From Patiria miniata (Eukaryota > Echinodermata > Asteroidea > Valvatida > Asterinidae): a stretch of DNA of 64,000 bases. This document shows, in pieces, positions 47,791-58,378 of this stretch. Both the position numbers and the translations under genes were made by a program. The stretch's first letter is position 1; the number at the start of each line of letters is the position of its first letter. Under the pieces are notes generated by a model. The model was not told the origin of the DNA, did not search any database, and saw only the letters and a program-made list of their open reading frames with translations. The stretch covers positions 45,504,347 through 45,568,346 of the forward strand of contig NW_024037069.1 in the NCBI RefSeq assembly GCF_015706575.1. Direction: 5' to 3'.

Positions 47791-48010
47791 TTACATTTAC
47801 ATTTACTTTATTTCTCGGGATAAACAGTAAAAACCAAGACAAACAAATTAAAGGACAACAACACAAAACAAGAATCTAACAGCTCCCGAAGGATCGCCTA
47901 AAAGAGACAAAGTCTCTGTCAAGGGGCTCTCCTGACTGAAAGGCTAACCAAAAAATGATTTAAACAAAATGAATTTAAAATAAATTAAATGAAATAAAAT
48001 ATTTCAAAGA
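47791..48010 (-). repeat. Possible retroposon 3' region
   Basis: TTTACATTTACTTTATTTCT opens a segment of about 200 bp that looks like an interspersed element in reverse orientation (A-rich tail at left on the other strand). It contains AAGAGACAAAGTCTCTGTC, a short inverted repeat. Weak evidence. Confidence 0.25.
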
Positions 48011-48764
48011 ACCCTCAAAAAGAATCTGACTACCGGTATTTATATTAAAATTTAATTAAACTTAAAGGAAACAATACGATTATCTCTTGTCTGTCACCGA
48101 CTCCAAATTGCACACATATGTGAATGGTATGGGTAAACTGTATACAAAAATCCCAGGACACTACAAGGAATAAATTGACCAATTGTTTGTTTTTTTTGCA
48201 TCAAAATTTCCAAACCAACAACACAGAGGAAATGTCTTCTAATCACAGATTTTTACGTTTCAAACAGTTTAATATTGGTTAATCTACATACCGGTACGTG
48301 TACAATGTCTGTAATACCGGTATGTATACTGGGAAGTTCCGGAAACTGTTATATCAAAAGGTCAAAATTTAAAAATCGTCAAAATATGATAAGTTATATG
48401 TCATAGCGAAGGTCATAGTATGTGGTCTCATGAAACGATATTGAATTTGACCAAACACACATAGTTTGTCCAAAATAAGATGTCGGCAATATCAGAAATT
48501 GAAAAACAATGAGTGTCAAAAGACTATTGCCTTGTTTACATATTTTTACTAAATTAAAACACTTACTCACAATGCAATCTGATTTTAATTTGAAGGTCAT
48601 TGGGTGTTTATTTAAACCAAATAAGGATAATATTTCAGAGGTGCTTGGTTTTTGTACTGGGCATGATGTGCCATATAATATTGCAGTGATGCATATCTTT
48701 TGTGCACTTCATGTGGTCTATATGACCACTAATGAGTTGGCCTTCAGTGTCTTACTGGATTGTA

Positions 48765-48830
48765 AAAAAATGGTTTCGGACGTACATGTACTCTAAAAAC
48801 GTACATCCGAAACTGTGTACGTCCGAAACC
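48765..48830. repeat. Inverted GTTTCGGACGTAC motifs
   Basis: TGGTTTCGGACGTAC (about 48770) faces GTACGTCCGAAACCA (to about 48829), with a third, partial copy between them. The same motif recurs at 53452, 53614, 53657 and 54050, suggesting a shared non-autonomous element family whose ends I could not fix. Confidence 0.6.
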
Positions 48831-49331
48831 ATGTTGGCAGGAACTGCATGCATGCCCTTTACATTATTAGTAAGTACTGTATTAACAAGGTTTGTAATAC
48901 AACACATGTGTATTTATTTATCTACATGTATCTAAGATTTCATACTTAAAATCTCAGACCAAACAAAACTGATAAACAATTAGTAGGCCTACATGTACAT
49001 GTACATGTATAGTAAAGTAAGTTCAGCACACAGATTTAAATAATACTGAAACGAAAATCTTCTTTAGTATGTAAAATTTGCAGCCCTCTGAAAGAAAGTG
49101 AATTGACCTGCTAACACTGTTAAGCTTAATCACTGTCACATGTTGCACTTTGGACTGAAAAGAATGGTGTTTTTGCATCACTCATTAGTAGTGTTTATTA
49201 GCATCACTGTGCTGGATAACGATGATTGGGCAAACTGGTCACATTAATTCCTTCAAGGACCTCACAAAACTAAAGGTTGTACAAAATATTCACTGCTGTT
49301 TTCAATGACTGTGACTATAAAAGTAGCACGA

Positions 49332-51317
49332 GGGCAATTCCACACCAAAGTGGACATGACACCAAAAAATTCAAATACATTTGACTTAAACAAATTTGGC
49401 ATCAAATGAAAGCTAAAAGTCTATATTTTCAAGATTTGAAGTCGGAATTTTATTTTTTATACATTTCCGTACCAAAAAATAGGATTATGTAATAATCCTG
49501 TTTTAATCCTAAAAATGTGATTAATAGTGATATGAAAGTATTCTACCAAAACACACACAAAAATATGTACTAATGCCATCAGTTTCTGTCATGAGAAAGT
49601 ATTGGTCTTGAAAAACCGACTAAAACTTGTTTTTAACATTTTGCGTAATTTGCTTCGCTTCAGTGACTTCTAATATTTCAGCCTTCGAAAATGTCCTTCC
49701 GTTACCGAAAAAATACATATTTTTAATTTATTTTTAAAACTTGCAGTATGAATGCATTGAAAGTTATTGTGCAAAGCAAGTTCAGGTAGGCCTTCAATAT
49801 GACATTATAACTGACACTGCTGTACTTCTCGTTTTTTAATTACAATTAATTAAATCACGTCCTTCCGTTACCAAATTGGTAACGGAAGGACGGTAACGGA
49901 AGGACAAATCGTATTTTTATCAAATGTTACGACATTTGCGCTCATGTTTGAAAAATGAAAATCACTGCAAATACATGCATGTATAATGAGCATTGAAAGG
50001 ACATTCATGTGACCCACCTTCACAAAAGCGGGATAAGCAGGGCAAGGTGTTTATTACAAAGGAAGGCACAGGCATGTACAACATGTACAATGTACATGTA
50101 CATATATGCCGATGTACCAGTACTTGTACATGTATGGAGTTGTTGCAGAAAATCAAATCATAAAGTTGCTGCCATCAGCATTCATGGACAATAGAGAAAG
50201 ATACAAATTCTGTGAAGCCATTCCAGAAGCAACTTAAGTCAAAAATGAGATGGCAGAAAGTACCGGTACTTTGGGGCACTTTCATTCAATTTACATGTGT
50301 AAGACGTGTGTAGGCTTAGACATGTGAGGTGCAATCTTTGACAAATTATGCCTAAGTTAACAATTTCAGTTTGGATGTTTATAAATTAATTGTTACTACT
50401 CTAAATCATTGTAATTTGATTTCAAACGTTGATTTTTGAGTTCAATTAAAAGCAACACCTAACTGAAGCCATCAGTTCTACCAGTAGATGTTTTTACCTT
50501 AAATGTACATGTAGGCTGGTTGCCCCCCACCCTTTAGGTAAACCACTGAACCTACCGGTATTATTATTAAAAGTTGTTGGTGAACATGTAACCAATATAC
50601 TCAAGTGCTCAAAAACTGTGTATTTAAACTTTTAAGGATTGAGGTGATGGGTTTGAAGTCCATTTCTGTAGTTGTCTTGTCTTCGTGAATTATGTGTTTT
50701 GGGTGGTTTTCGTTTTTCTTTTGTTATCATAAATTAGCAGGCTTCTATCTTTATCTCAATGGTTTCTTGGGTATAATTATTTATGCCAGGTCTGCATATT
50801 GTTGATTTCACATTCAGTTACACATTTCAGCAATTTGTTTCACTTGTATAATTAGTGTAAATTCACATTTTGTTCATGCTATAATTGAGTAAACCTTTTG
50901 TCCTTCCGTTACCGTCCTTCCGTTACCAAATCATAATCTGCTTAAAACGTTGTAATTATATTACCGAAACACTTAAAGTCAAATGAAAGGCGGTATAGTA
51001 TAGATAAAGCTTCAGGGATTCCATTTCTTACCTTTAAAATATAATTGCCCCATAAAATTCACAGAGTTTACGCAAAACGCATGTAAGTTGGAAAACCCTT
51101 GTCCGTTTTACCGTCCTTCCGTTACCGACCTCATTAATATTCATAATTCATAAACGGGAGGCATTCATGCCCCCCAAAAGTGTGGAAAATGAAAGTAGCA
51201 TTATAGCAATACAACTGTGACATTTGTTTGCTGTAACTATGAACAGTGTCTGTGATACACACATTTGAAATTTTGTTTAATGAGTGAAAACGTCCTTCCG
51301 TTACCGTGGAATTGCCC
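49332..51317. mobile_element. 1986-bp TIR element with repeated GTCCTTCCGTTACC motif
   Basis: Ends GGGCAATTCCAC (49332) and its complement (to 51317) match those of the 41808-42588 element. GTCCTTCCGTTACC occurs at about 49691, 49859, 50898, 50913, 51110 and 51291, and inverted at about 49880 and 49893. The pair at 49859-49891 makes a perfect 16-bp-arm palindrome with a 1-bp spacer. These look like transposase binding sites. No transposase frame is seen. Confidence 0.7.
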
Positions 51318-51522
51318 ACAATCCAACTCAGGCCATAACTTTACCAAGCAACATAGCGCCTAATACAAAACAAACTTGTTCGTTGGTTAAAAGTTGTTCA
51401 TTTGCATACATGTTTATGCAAATCTCTCACAGGCATACCGGTACATGTACCAGGCACTTTATGATTGCCAAATATGGTCATGAGGCAGATTTGGAAACGC
51501 ACTTTGAGATCTTACAATCCTT

Positions 51523-51655
51523 CCCCCCCCCCCCCCATTTTTGGCGAGCTGCGAAGCAGATGCGAGCCTATGTAATACCAATTTCCGTCCGTCTGTCCGG
51601 GCGCCCGTCTGTCCGTCCGTCCGTCCGTCCGTCTGTCCGGCCGTCCGCGTTCAGA
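51523..51655 (+). repeat. C run and CCGT microsatellite
   Basis: A C15 run (51523-51537) is followed by GGCGAGCTGCGAAGCAG and a (CCGT)n tract (51586-51650). A GCGAAGC/GCTTCGC theme returns near 53326-53346 (GGCGGCTTCGCC then CTAG), so this may be the left part of a Helitron-like element ending near 53346; this is a guess. Confidence 0.5.
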
Positions 51656-51939
51656 TAAAAATGTTGAAGTTTTTGGTTCTAGTTAACTTGGGGAAAAAAA
51701 TTAAATGCAGTTGTCATGTATCATCTTTATAACTTCAGTTAGGTTCATATCATTGCAGTAAATTTTATGATTTTATTGAGGAATTTTAATTCAAGGAAAT
51801 GTTAAAGTTTTTAATTGTTACATGTACATGTATACTGGTATAACATGTACGTGTGTGTATACCGGTATAACATGTACATGTACACTATGCATTTTGGGGA
51901 TGTGCATGAGCTTCTGGTTTGATCTTTTAGTTTATGGGG

Positions 51940-52990
51940 TTGGAGTAGGGATGGGGTAGGGGTGGGGTGGGGTGGGGTGGGGTGGGGTGGGGTGGGGTAG
52001 GGGTAGGGGTAGGGGTAGGGGTGGGGGTGGGGGTGGGGGTGGGGGTGGGGGTGGGGATGGGGATGGGGGTGGGGGTGGGGGTGGGGGTGGGGTGGGGTGG
52101 GGTGGGGTGGGGTGGGGTGGGGTGGGGTGGGGTGGGGTGGGTGGGGTGGGGTGGGGTGGGGTGGGGTGGGGTGGGGTGGGGTGGGGTGGGGTGGGGTGGG
52201 GTGGGGTGGGGTGGGGTGGGGTGGGGTGGGGTGGGGTGGGGTGGGGTGGGGTGGGGTGGGGTGGGGTGGGGTGGGGTGGGGTGGGGTGGGGTGGGGTGGG
52301 GTGGGGTGGGGTGGGGTGGGGTGGGGTATGAGGTGGAAGTTAGGGTTTGTGTGAGTAGGATGAGTAGGGGAGCTAGGATGGGTGGGGCGGGGTGGGTTGG
52401 GGTGGGGAGAGGGGTTGGAATACTGGGTTTGGGTGGGGTGGGGATTTGTAGGGGTGGGGTGACAACAGGTAGAGAGAGACAGGTAGGGAGAGGATGGGCA
52501 TGGATATAGGGGTTGGGTTAGGAGGGGGTTGGGCAGGGGGCGGGATATAGGATCGGAGTAGGGGTTGGGTTGGGGATGTGTAGGGATAGGTAGGGATGGG
52601 TTGTAGGGGTTGGATAAGGGTAGGGGGCAGTATATAGGGATCAGAGTAGGGGTTGCATGGGGTCAGGTGGGGATGTATGGGTGGGGGAATGGGGTGGGCG
52701 GGATATTGGGAATTCGAGTTAGGGTTAGGATGGGGATGTGTAGGGTGGGTAAGGACAGATAAGGGAAGATAGGGTAGGTGGGTGTAGGGGGTTGGGGTAG
52801 GGGAGGGTACGGGTCAGGAGATACGGATTGGAGTTTGGGTGGGGTTGGAATGTGTAGGTGATAAAGTGGGGATGGTTAGGGGAGGATGAAATGGGTGTGG
52901 GTAGGGGGTTGGGTGGGGGAGGGGGCGGGTTGGGGATGGGGTAAGGTTTTGGGATGGGGTAAGGTTCGGGGGAGGTGGTGATGGTGCTGT
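51940..52990 (+). repeat. G-rich tract: (GGGGT)n satellite of about 360 bp and degenerate flank
   Basis: From 51963 to 52326 the plus strand is almost pure GGGGT, with short AGGGGT and GGGGGT subarrays near 52000-52090. The next 650 bp remain strongly G-rich (GGGGTT, GGATGG) and almost C-free. It can form many G-quadruplexes. It is not the TTAGGG telomere repeat. Gly/Val/Trp frames here are artefacts. Confidence 0.9.
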
Positions 52991-53400
52991 GTCTACATGT
53001 ACATGTATACCCATTCTTGTTCTGCATTTGTGGCGACTACACAAGAGTTTTCCCATGGTGCTACAAGTATGGGGACCAGAAGACACTGTTGGGGCTGCAA
53101 AAATCCACAAGTGGGTCCTAATTACCCTAACAATGGAAAACTCCCCATAATACAGTGACGGCTAACCTATACATATGTATTTATTAGGTAATCTGTTAAC
53201 TTTTTATGTTGACATTTAAAAACTGACCCCTACACCTAGGCACATCAACAAGAATCCTGATCCCCTTTCATCATGCCCATCCTCAACCCTACCTTCAGCC
53301 TCCCTTCCTGCCTTGGACAGCGAGCCATGGCGGCTTCGCCGTTCTAGTTAATAGTTTTTTTGACAAAACACTAAATAATCTACATTGAAATCCCGGAATA
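52991..53400 (+). other. Intronic stretch with a GGCGGCTTCGCC hairpin
   Basis: No supported exon. A small hairpin followed by CTAG (53332-53346) resembles a Helitron 3' end. Confidence 0.3.
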
Positions 53401-53429
53401 AACATTTGATGTCAGTTAGAAATTCTGAA

Positions 53430-54075
53430 ATAAAGCATTTCGGTTTCGGACGTACACCTCCCAAATCTGCCATGTTTAATCACCCCTCTCAAGTTCCTCT
53501 TGTTCTTTGAAAGAAATAAAATTTGCATAATTACAAAGTTGAAAAGTAAATATTTTTGTTTCAAACTTGTTTCATTTTAAAGCTTTGTGCTGTATTGAAA
53601 AATGGACTCATTTTTTGGTTTCGGACACGACCGTGTACAAAATGAAATATTTTGCAATGTACGTCCAAAACCAAAAATGCATACATCCGCAACCACTAAA
53701 AAGGGGTCAACTTCACCAAAAAGATGAGAAGTCTATTTTTTTTCTTTGGTTACTTTCTTCAGTCTGGTCCCTCTTACAAACAAAATTGCATCAGTTTCAA
53801 TCAATGGCCTAAACAGTTCAGAATGATTTTGATAGTGCCACATGATGTAAAAAAAGTACCCTTTTCTGAATACGTTTGAAACCGAGTGGTTTTTCAGACC
53901 TATCGTGCTTATCAAGAATGATTTTACAATTAAATTTTTAAGAACTACACTTCTACCAGGGATGCTTGAAAACCATACACGTACCGGTACATGTTTCAAC
54001 TTGACAGCATTAACACAGGAAAAATTACAAGCCCCCAAAATTTCTAAAACGTACGTCCGAATTTCCGGAATTGTA
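53430..54075. mobile_element. Candidate non-autonomous element with GTTTCGGACGTAC motifs
   Basis: TTTCGGTTTCGGACGTAC near 53445 and ACGTACGTCCGAATTTCCG near 54047 are roughly inverse and may be its ends. Further copies lie at 53614 and 53657. Exact ends and target duplication were not found. Confidence 0.35.
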
Positions 54076-56047
54076 ATTAATGAAGATTTGCAAGGTAGTT
54101 TTCATACCATGCATGCCAGTTGTCAAAAATGCTATATCAGTATTTAGAATTTGTGATGCCAATAAATTTGGCCAAAAGACTTAAGTACATTTACAGTACA
54201 TGTTGGTACTAGAATATAATTTTACATGTAGCTTTGAGAGACCTCTCTTTCAACAGCACGTCAGTTTTGCCTACTAAAAAGTATCTTCATTCGCAAAGTA
54301 TCTGGATTATATTTCACAGATTGAATTTGCTTGTCAATGATTCATTTTCACTAAAACCAATCAATTTCCAAGGATATTAACAGTGCCTAGTGTTATGGTC
54401 ATCAGAAATGTTCCCAGCAGGGCTTTCTTGAGGCGTGCTAACTGGACGAATCTCTTGATTGTATGGCCAATTGAGGAAACTGTATTGGGGCTGTGAACTT
54501 CCATCATGCCTCAATGCTGAAAAAAGGAAGAAAATCACTCAATTAATTGTTAGAAAGCAGTTCATTCTTGTTATTGTGGGACTGAAAGTGTAATGTGTAA
54601 TCGATGTACACACTGTACCATCCAGTGACATTAATAATGTGATGAAAAATAATTTTCAATAAAGTTACGGTAGTTTAACCGTGATTGACAGTTGTGAAAA
54701 AATATGACACAAAAATTGATCATTTTTTCTGTGATAATAGGACCTGCATGCAAACTGCTGATTAGCTGTCAGTTATAAATAAGCAATATTCATTCATAAA
54801 TACTTTTATCATTTTTTTCTTCATAAATACATCACTTGAGGAAAGAAGACCAGTACATGTACAGTGTATACGTACATGGACATTTATGCCTACTTTGTTT
54901 GTTACTAAGACTGTTGATGCATCAGACCCTCTCAAGCTCAATGCAACAGGAAATATTTAATTGCACTTGTTCCCTGGAATCACAAGTGTATATTAATTGA
55001 TTGATGATAAATATGTTATCTTCTCATTTGTGCAGAAGCTAAGCCACCCTTTTCACTAGACACTGAAAATCTATAAGATATTACCAAATGAGCGTCCCAT
55101 CAAAGGCAATAATGAGTATGAACACTTGACAAATAATTGTCTGTGACGCAGAAAACTTACATGTAAGTAACCGTGTTGTTCATTGTTGTACATGTGACAA
55201 TACATGTATAGGAAATTAATGTGTTAAATAAAGAATCCTTTTAATTAAACTCTAGGCTCAAAATATAGTCATGAAAAAAAGTTGATGTTGTGAGAGCCTA
55301 TTTTATCTTAATATCAACATCTATTGAATATCTGTTGAGGACTCTTAAGATTTTTTTCAAAGCAGTTTGAAAATATTCAAATTGTGTTTGTATTTAATGT
55401 AAGTCTCCTCTGCTTTTGAACTGTAAAACTAAACAATTATTTATTTGTGTAGCAGTTGGTAACAAGTGTGAATGTTATTGAATATTATATACTGTACATG
55501 GCTGTGAAGAGTGTTTAAGGTTTTGACATTTTATTTTGCACTGATAATGCTACACAATGCACCTGCTTGTCCATTCATGTATGTTCTTTGTTCGACCTGT
55601 ACCGGTAGGCCTACCGGTAGTTTACAGGCTGAAATACCAAGCAGACTTTGACTGAAACATTTAGAAAAAAGAAAAGGCAGCTTAACAATGTAAGAAAAAA
55701 TCTGAGCAGTTGCCCCAGCCTGCTGAACATGCCACCATAATTGCCTTAACTCCTTGCGTATGGCTAGAAACGATGCCCTCTTGAGATGGTGTGCTGATAT
55801 ATCGGCTCAAACGTCATAGTGCATACATGTACCCAGGTAGTTCTAATTCCATCTAATTTAAAAACAGTTTATACGGTTTATACTGACAAACAGGGTTAAT
55901 GCCTTAGTATTGAGATAAAAGTTGTTTGTTTTTCAACTTTTGAAAATCATAATAACTTTGATGACAATGTTTGTATGGCATTTCCAGCATCATATGAATT
56001 TGGATAATATCGTGATTTTGTTCCGTTTGGACTCCCCATTGCTGCAG
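54076..56047 (+). other. End of the large intron
   Basis: AT-rich sequence leading to the acceptor CCCATTGCTGCAG at 56047. No other exon recognised. Confidence 0.45.
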
Positions 56048-56199
56048 TGAGAACACCCACAAGCCCGTCTGTCGGTCACTGACAGCACCAGCTATATCAG
56101 TCCCACCTGCAGAGGATGAACCAAGTAAACCGCTCCCAAGACCCAAGCCTCCTCTAGGACCGAGAGTGTCTGCTCCCATGCTGGGAATCTCTAGTGCAG
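56048..56199 (+). CDS. Second coding exon of the unrecognised gene, proline-rich
   Basis: It is bordered by a good acceptor (CCATTGCTGCAG|T) and a consensus donor (GCAG|GTAAGT). Entered in phase 2 it is open for its whole length and leaves in phase 1. It encodes SENTHKPVCRSLTAPAIS, then an acidic spot and a proline-rich run KPLPRPKPPLGPRVSAPML, which looks like an SH3- or WW-binding region. Either the 30027-31340 exon or the 45340-45452 exon can supply the upstream part. The gene continues to the right; no following exon with the right phase was identified. A minus-strand open frame over it is a shadow. Confidence 0.7.
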
Positions 56200-56225
56200 G
56201 TAAGTCTTCTTCTGGTTGTGTTTCT

Positions 56226-56612
56226 AGACCTTTTCACACTATCATCTCGCCTACTTGTACATGTGTACAATGTGTTGAAATTAACACAGGCAGGGGCATC
56301 GGGGGGAGGGGGGATGTGACAACAAATTTGTTGATAGAAGAGTAGACGGAAATTGTTTTCCTGTCACCAAAATGAGAAAGTTTTTTTTGGGGGGGGGGGA
56401 ATGGAAGGGGGAGGGGGATAGAAGGGGGGGGGGGGCATCATCTGACTATTGGGTAGAACCTCAACCCTGGCACCATACAGGGTATGATTTTACCTGCTTG
56501 GAGCACAAGCCAAGTTGGATTCTTGCTAGTGTGAAAGAGGTTCCCGAAATCTAGGGTTTGATGCAGGTCCAATTGTTGAGATATTACATAGTGTGACCGT
56601 GTGAAAAGGCCT
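56226..56612. mobile_element. TIR element, second copy of the 39192 family
   Basis: It begins GACCTTTTCACACTATCATC 26 bp after the exon end and finishes near GTGTGAAAAGGCCTTC. Internal blocks match the 39192 copy in order. A G-rich insertion (about 56300-56437) enlarges it. Confidence 0.55.
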
Positions 56613-56731
56613 TCTGTGTGTCAGTCTTTGAGAAACCTGTGATTGCTAACATTCAGTAGTGACTGTTGAAAAGGTAGTACTAGCAATAAGGGCTGTCAGC
56701 GTGGTGACTGTTTCATAAGGACTTTAGTTAA

Positions 56732-57526
56732 GCCCCTGTCACATAGTGTTTTATACAACATCCTGCTGGTGTCACAACCATAGAAATTGGCAAAACTGGA
56801 CGAGGACTTGACGGCAACAACTCTGAACGGGGAGCTCCTGTTGGGGACTTGTGGGATACTGCATACCGACAGAATCTGACAGAGGCAAAGTGCCCTGACT
56901 GTTCTGAGCTAGTTCAAAACAAATGGGGACTCTCCCATCCTATTCACAATGGGGTAAGGACGCAGTGCTGCAGGCGTGGACTTAACTCGAACTGCCTGGA
57001 GATGGGGCCGAAGGGAAGGCAGTCAGGAGCATCGTTGTGAAAACTGCATGCACGGAGCTGCATCGGGACTGTCTTTCACTCACAAGTCTCCTACGTCTAT
57101 GCCATGCTTACACAGTGCCTACCCAGACCTCCGCCCATTGATAACACGGGATAAGCATGTGATAGACATGACGCCAATGGCTTAGATGGGACAAGGACGG
57201 TGCGGGGACTGGAGTGTGAGCCACATTTGTCTTGAATAGAACTGCCTGGGAAGGGCTTGGACTGGACGAGGACTGGAGACGGGGCGAGGACGGGGCGGGG
57301 ACGAGTGTATGAGCCACATTTGTCTTGAATAGAACTGCCTGTGAACGGCTTGGACTGGACGAGGACGGGGTGAGGACGGGGCACACACGGATTATGGTCC
57401 AGGATCCAAGGCTGGAGCCATAATTTTTTTTATTCCAGCATCCTAGCCATGTTTCAATAAAAAAATTGTTGGTCGTGACCATCGTATTATGCACGGGGCT
57501 AGAGAACGGCACTGTGTGACAGGAGC
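56732..57526. mobile_element. 795-bp TTAA-flanked TIR element
   Basis: TTAA at 56728-56731 and 57527-57530 borders ends GCCCCTGTCACATAGTG and the complement of GCTCCTGTCACACAGTG. Inside, a 92-bp unit with CCACATTTGTCTTGAATAGA is duplicated (57221 and 57313). Pro/Ser-rich minus frames come from this duplication. piggyBac- or Kolobok-type is suggested by TTAA. Confidence 0.75.
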
Positions 57527-57654
57527 TTAAATAAGAATAAACTGTTCAAAAAATTAAATTTGTGTCGGGGTGATATGAATTCAATATTTCATAATATTTG
57601 GGATGTGGTGCCTGCGGCTATAACATATTTGAACCAGCCAGCTGACCCCGGCAA

Positions 57655-57735
57655 GCTCGGTGATTGAGGGGTAAGATGTCTGCACTAGTAAGCAGGAGGT
57701 GGTGGTTTCAAGTCCCACCGAGTAATTTGTGAATT
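57655..57735 (+). repeat. tRNA-derived SINE copy
   Basis: It has CTCGGTG...CACCGAG pairing at the ends like an acceptor stem, a loose A box (TGATTGAGGGGTAAG) and a B-box-like GGTTTCAAGTCC. It matches the minus-strand copy at 38905-38995. Confidence 0.6.
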
Positions 57736-58193
57736 GTTTTCTCACCTACACTTAAGCAACTAAGGCTGCCAATATGCATATCGCATGTATGCAGCAAATT
57801 TATACAGACTGGTAATGCACATATGGAAAAGCTGTTTGGGCAAAATAGCTTCACTCTTTGATGAATTAAATCTTGGAATGTCATAAATGTGTGAGGTACA
57901 TGTAAGTGGAAGCAATTGCACACACATGTGAATGTCTGCAGTTGGACGAGAGTAATAAAGATTAAAAGAGTCAAACTTACAGACGAGTGAGAGGAGTTTT
58001 GAACGAGAAAACCAGAAGTTTTTGAGGTACCGGGTGATATGTTAAAACGGACGAATATCAGGCAAGGGCATTAGAAGAGACTGCTTTGTGTTTGTGTGGA
58101 CATTTTTATTGTTAAGGAAATTATGATCCAGATGTTCCCACAGCATCTTTTGTCCCTGCTCATTAGGTGTGTGGTCCTTACAACTACACAGTA
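57736..58193 (+). other. Non-coding stretch
   Basis: No exon or repeat recognised. Confidence 0.4.
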
Positions 58194-58196
58194 CAG

Positions 58197-58375
58197 GGGT
58201 GCGTTTTGGCGATCATAACCAAGAATTGGTTCGGTTGTTTCTCTTTTGGTAATTGGTTTGGGAATTTTAGTACTACATCATCATGCGTAGTTCTTACCAA
58301 ATTAATATTGCCAAAGAAATTCACGGACAAGAAACAACCGAACCAATTCTTGGTTATGACCGCCAAAACGCACCC
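58197..58375. mobile_element. 179-bp Harbinger-like MITE with 46-bp terminal inverted repeats
   Basis: Arms from GGGTGCGTTTTGGCG (58197) and its complement (to 58375) match over about 46 bp with one difference, around an 87-bp centre. CAG flanks both ends (58194-58196, 58376-58378). GGG-starting ends with a 3-bp CWG target duplication fit PIF/Harbinger. The two similar frames on opposite strands are mirror artefacts. Confidence 0.75.
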
Positions 58376-58378
58376 CAG

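Noticed and set aside
51963-52326. Telomeric repeat
   Set aside because: The unit is GGGGT, not TTAGGG, and lies inside a presumed intron with normal sequence on both sides.
51967-52509. 180-codon Gly/Trp/Val frame
   Set aside because: Translation of the GGGGT repeat.
57097-57512. Pro/Ser-rich minus-strand frames
   Set aside because: They come from a 92-bp duplication inside a TTAA element.
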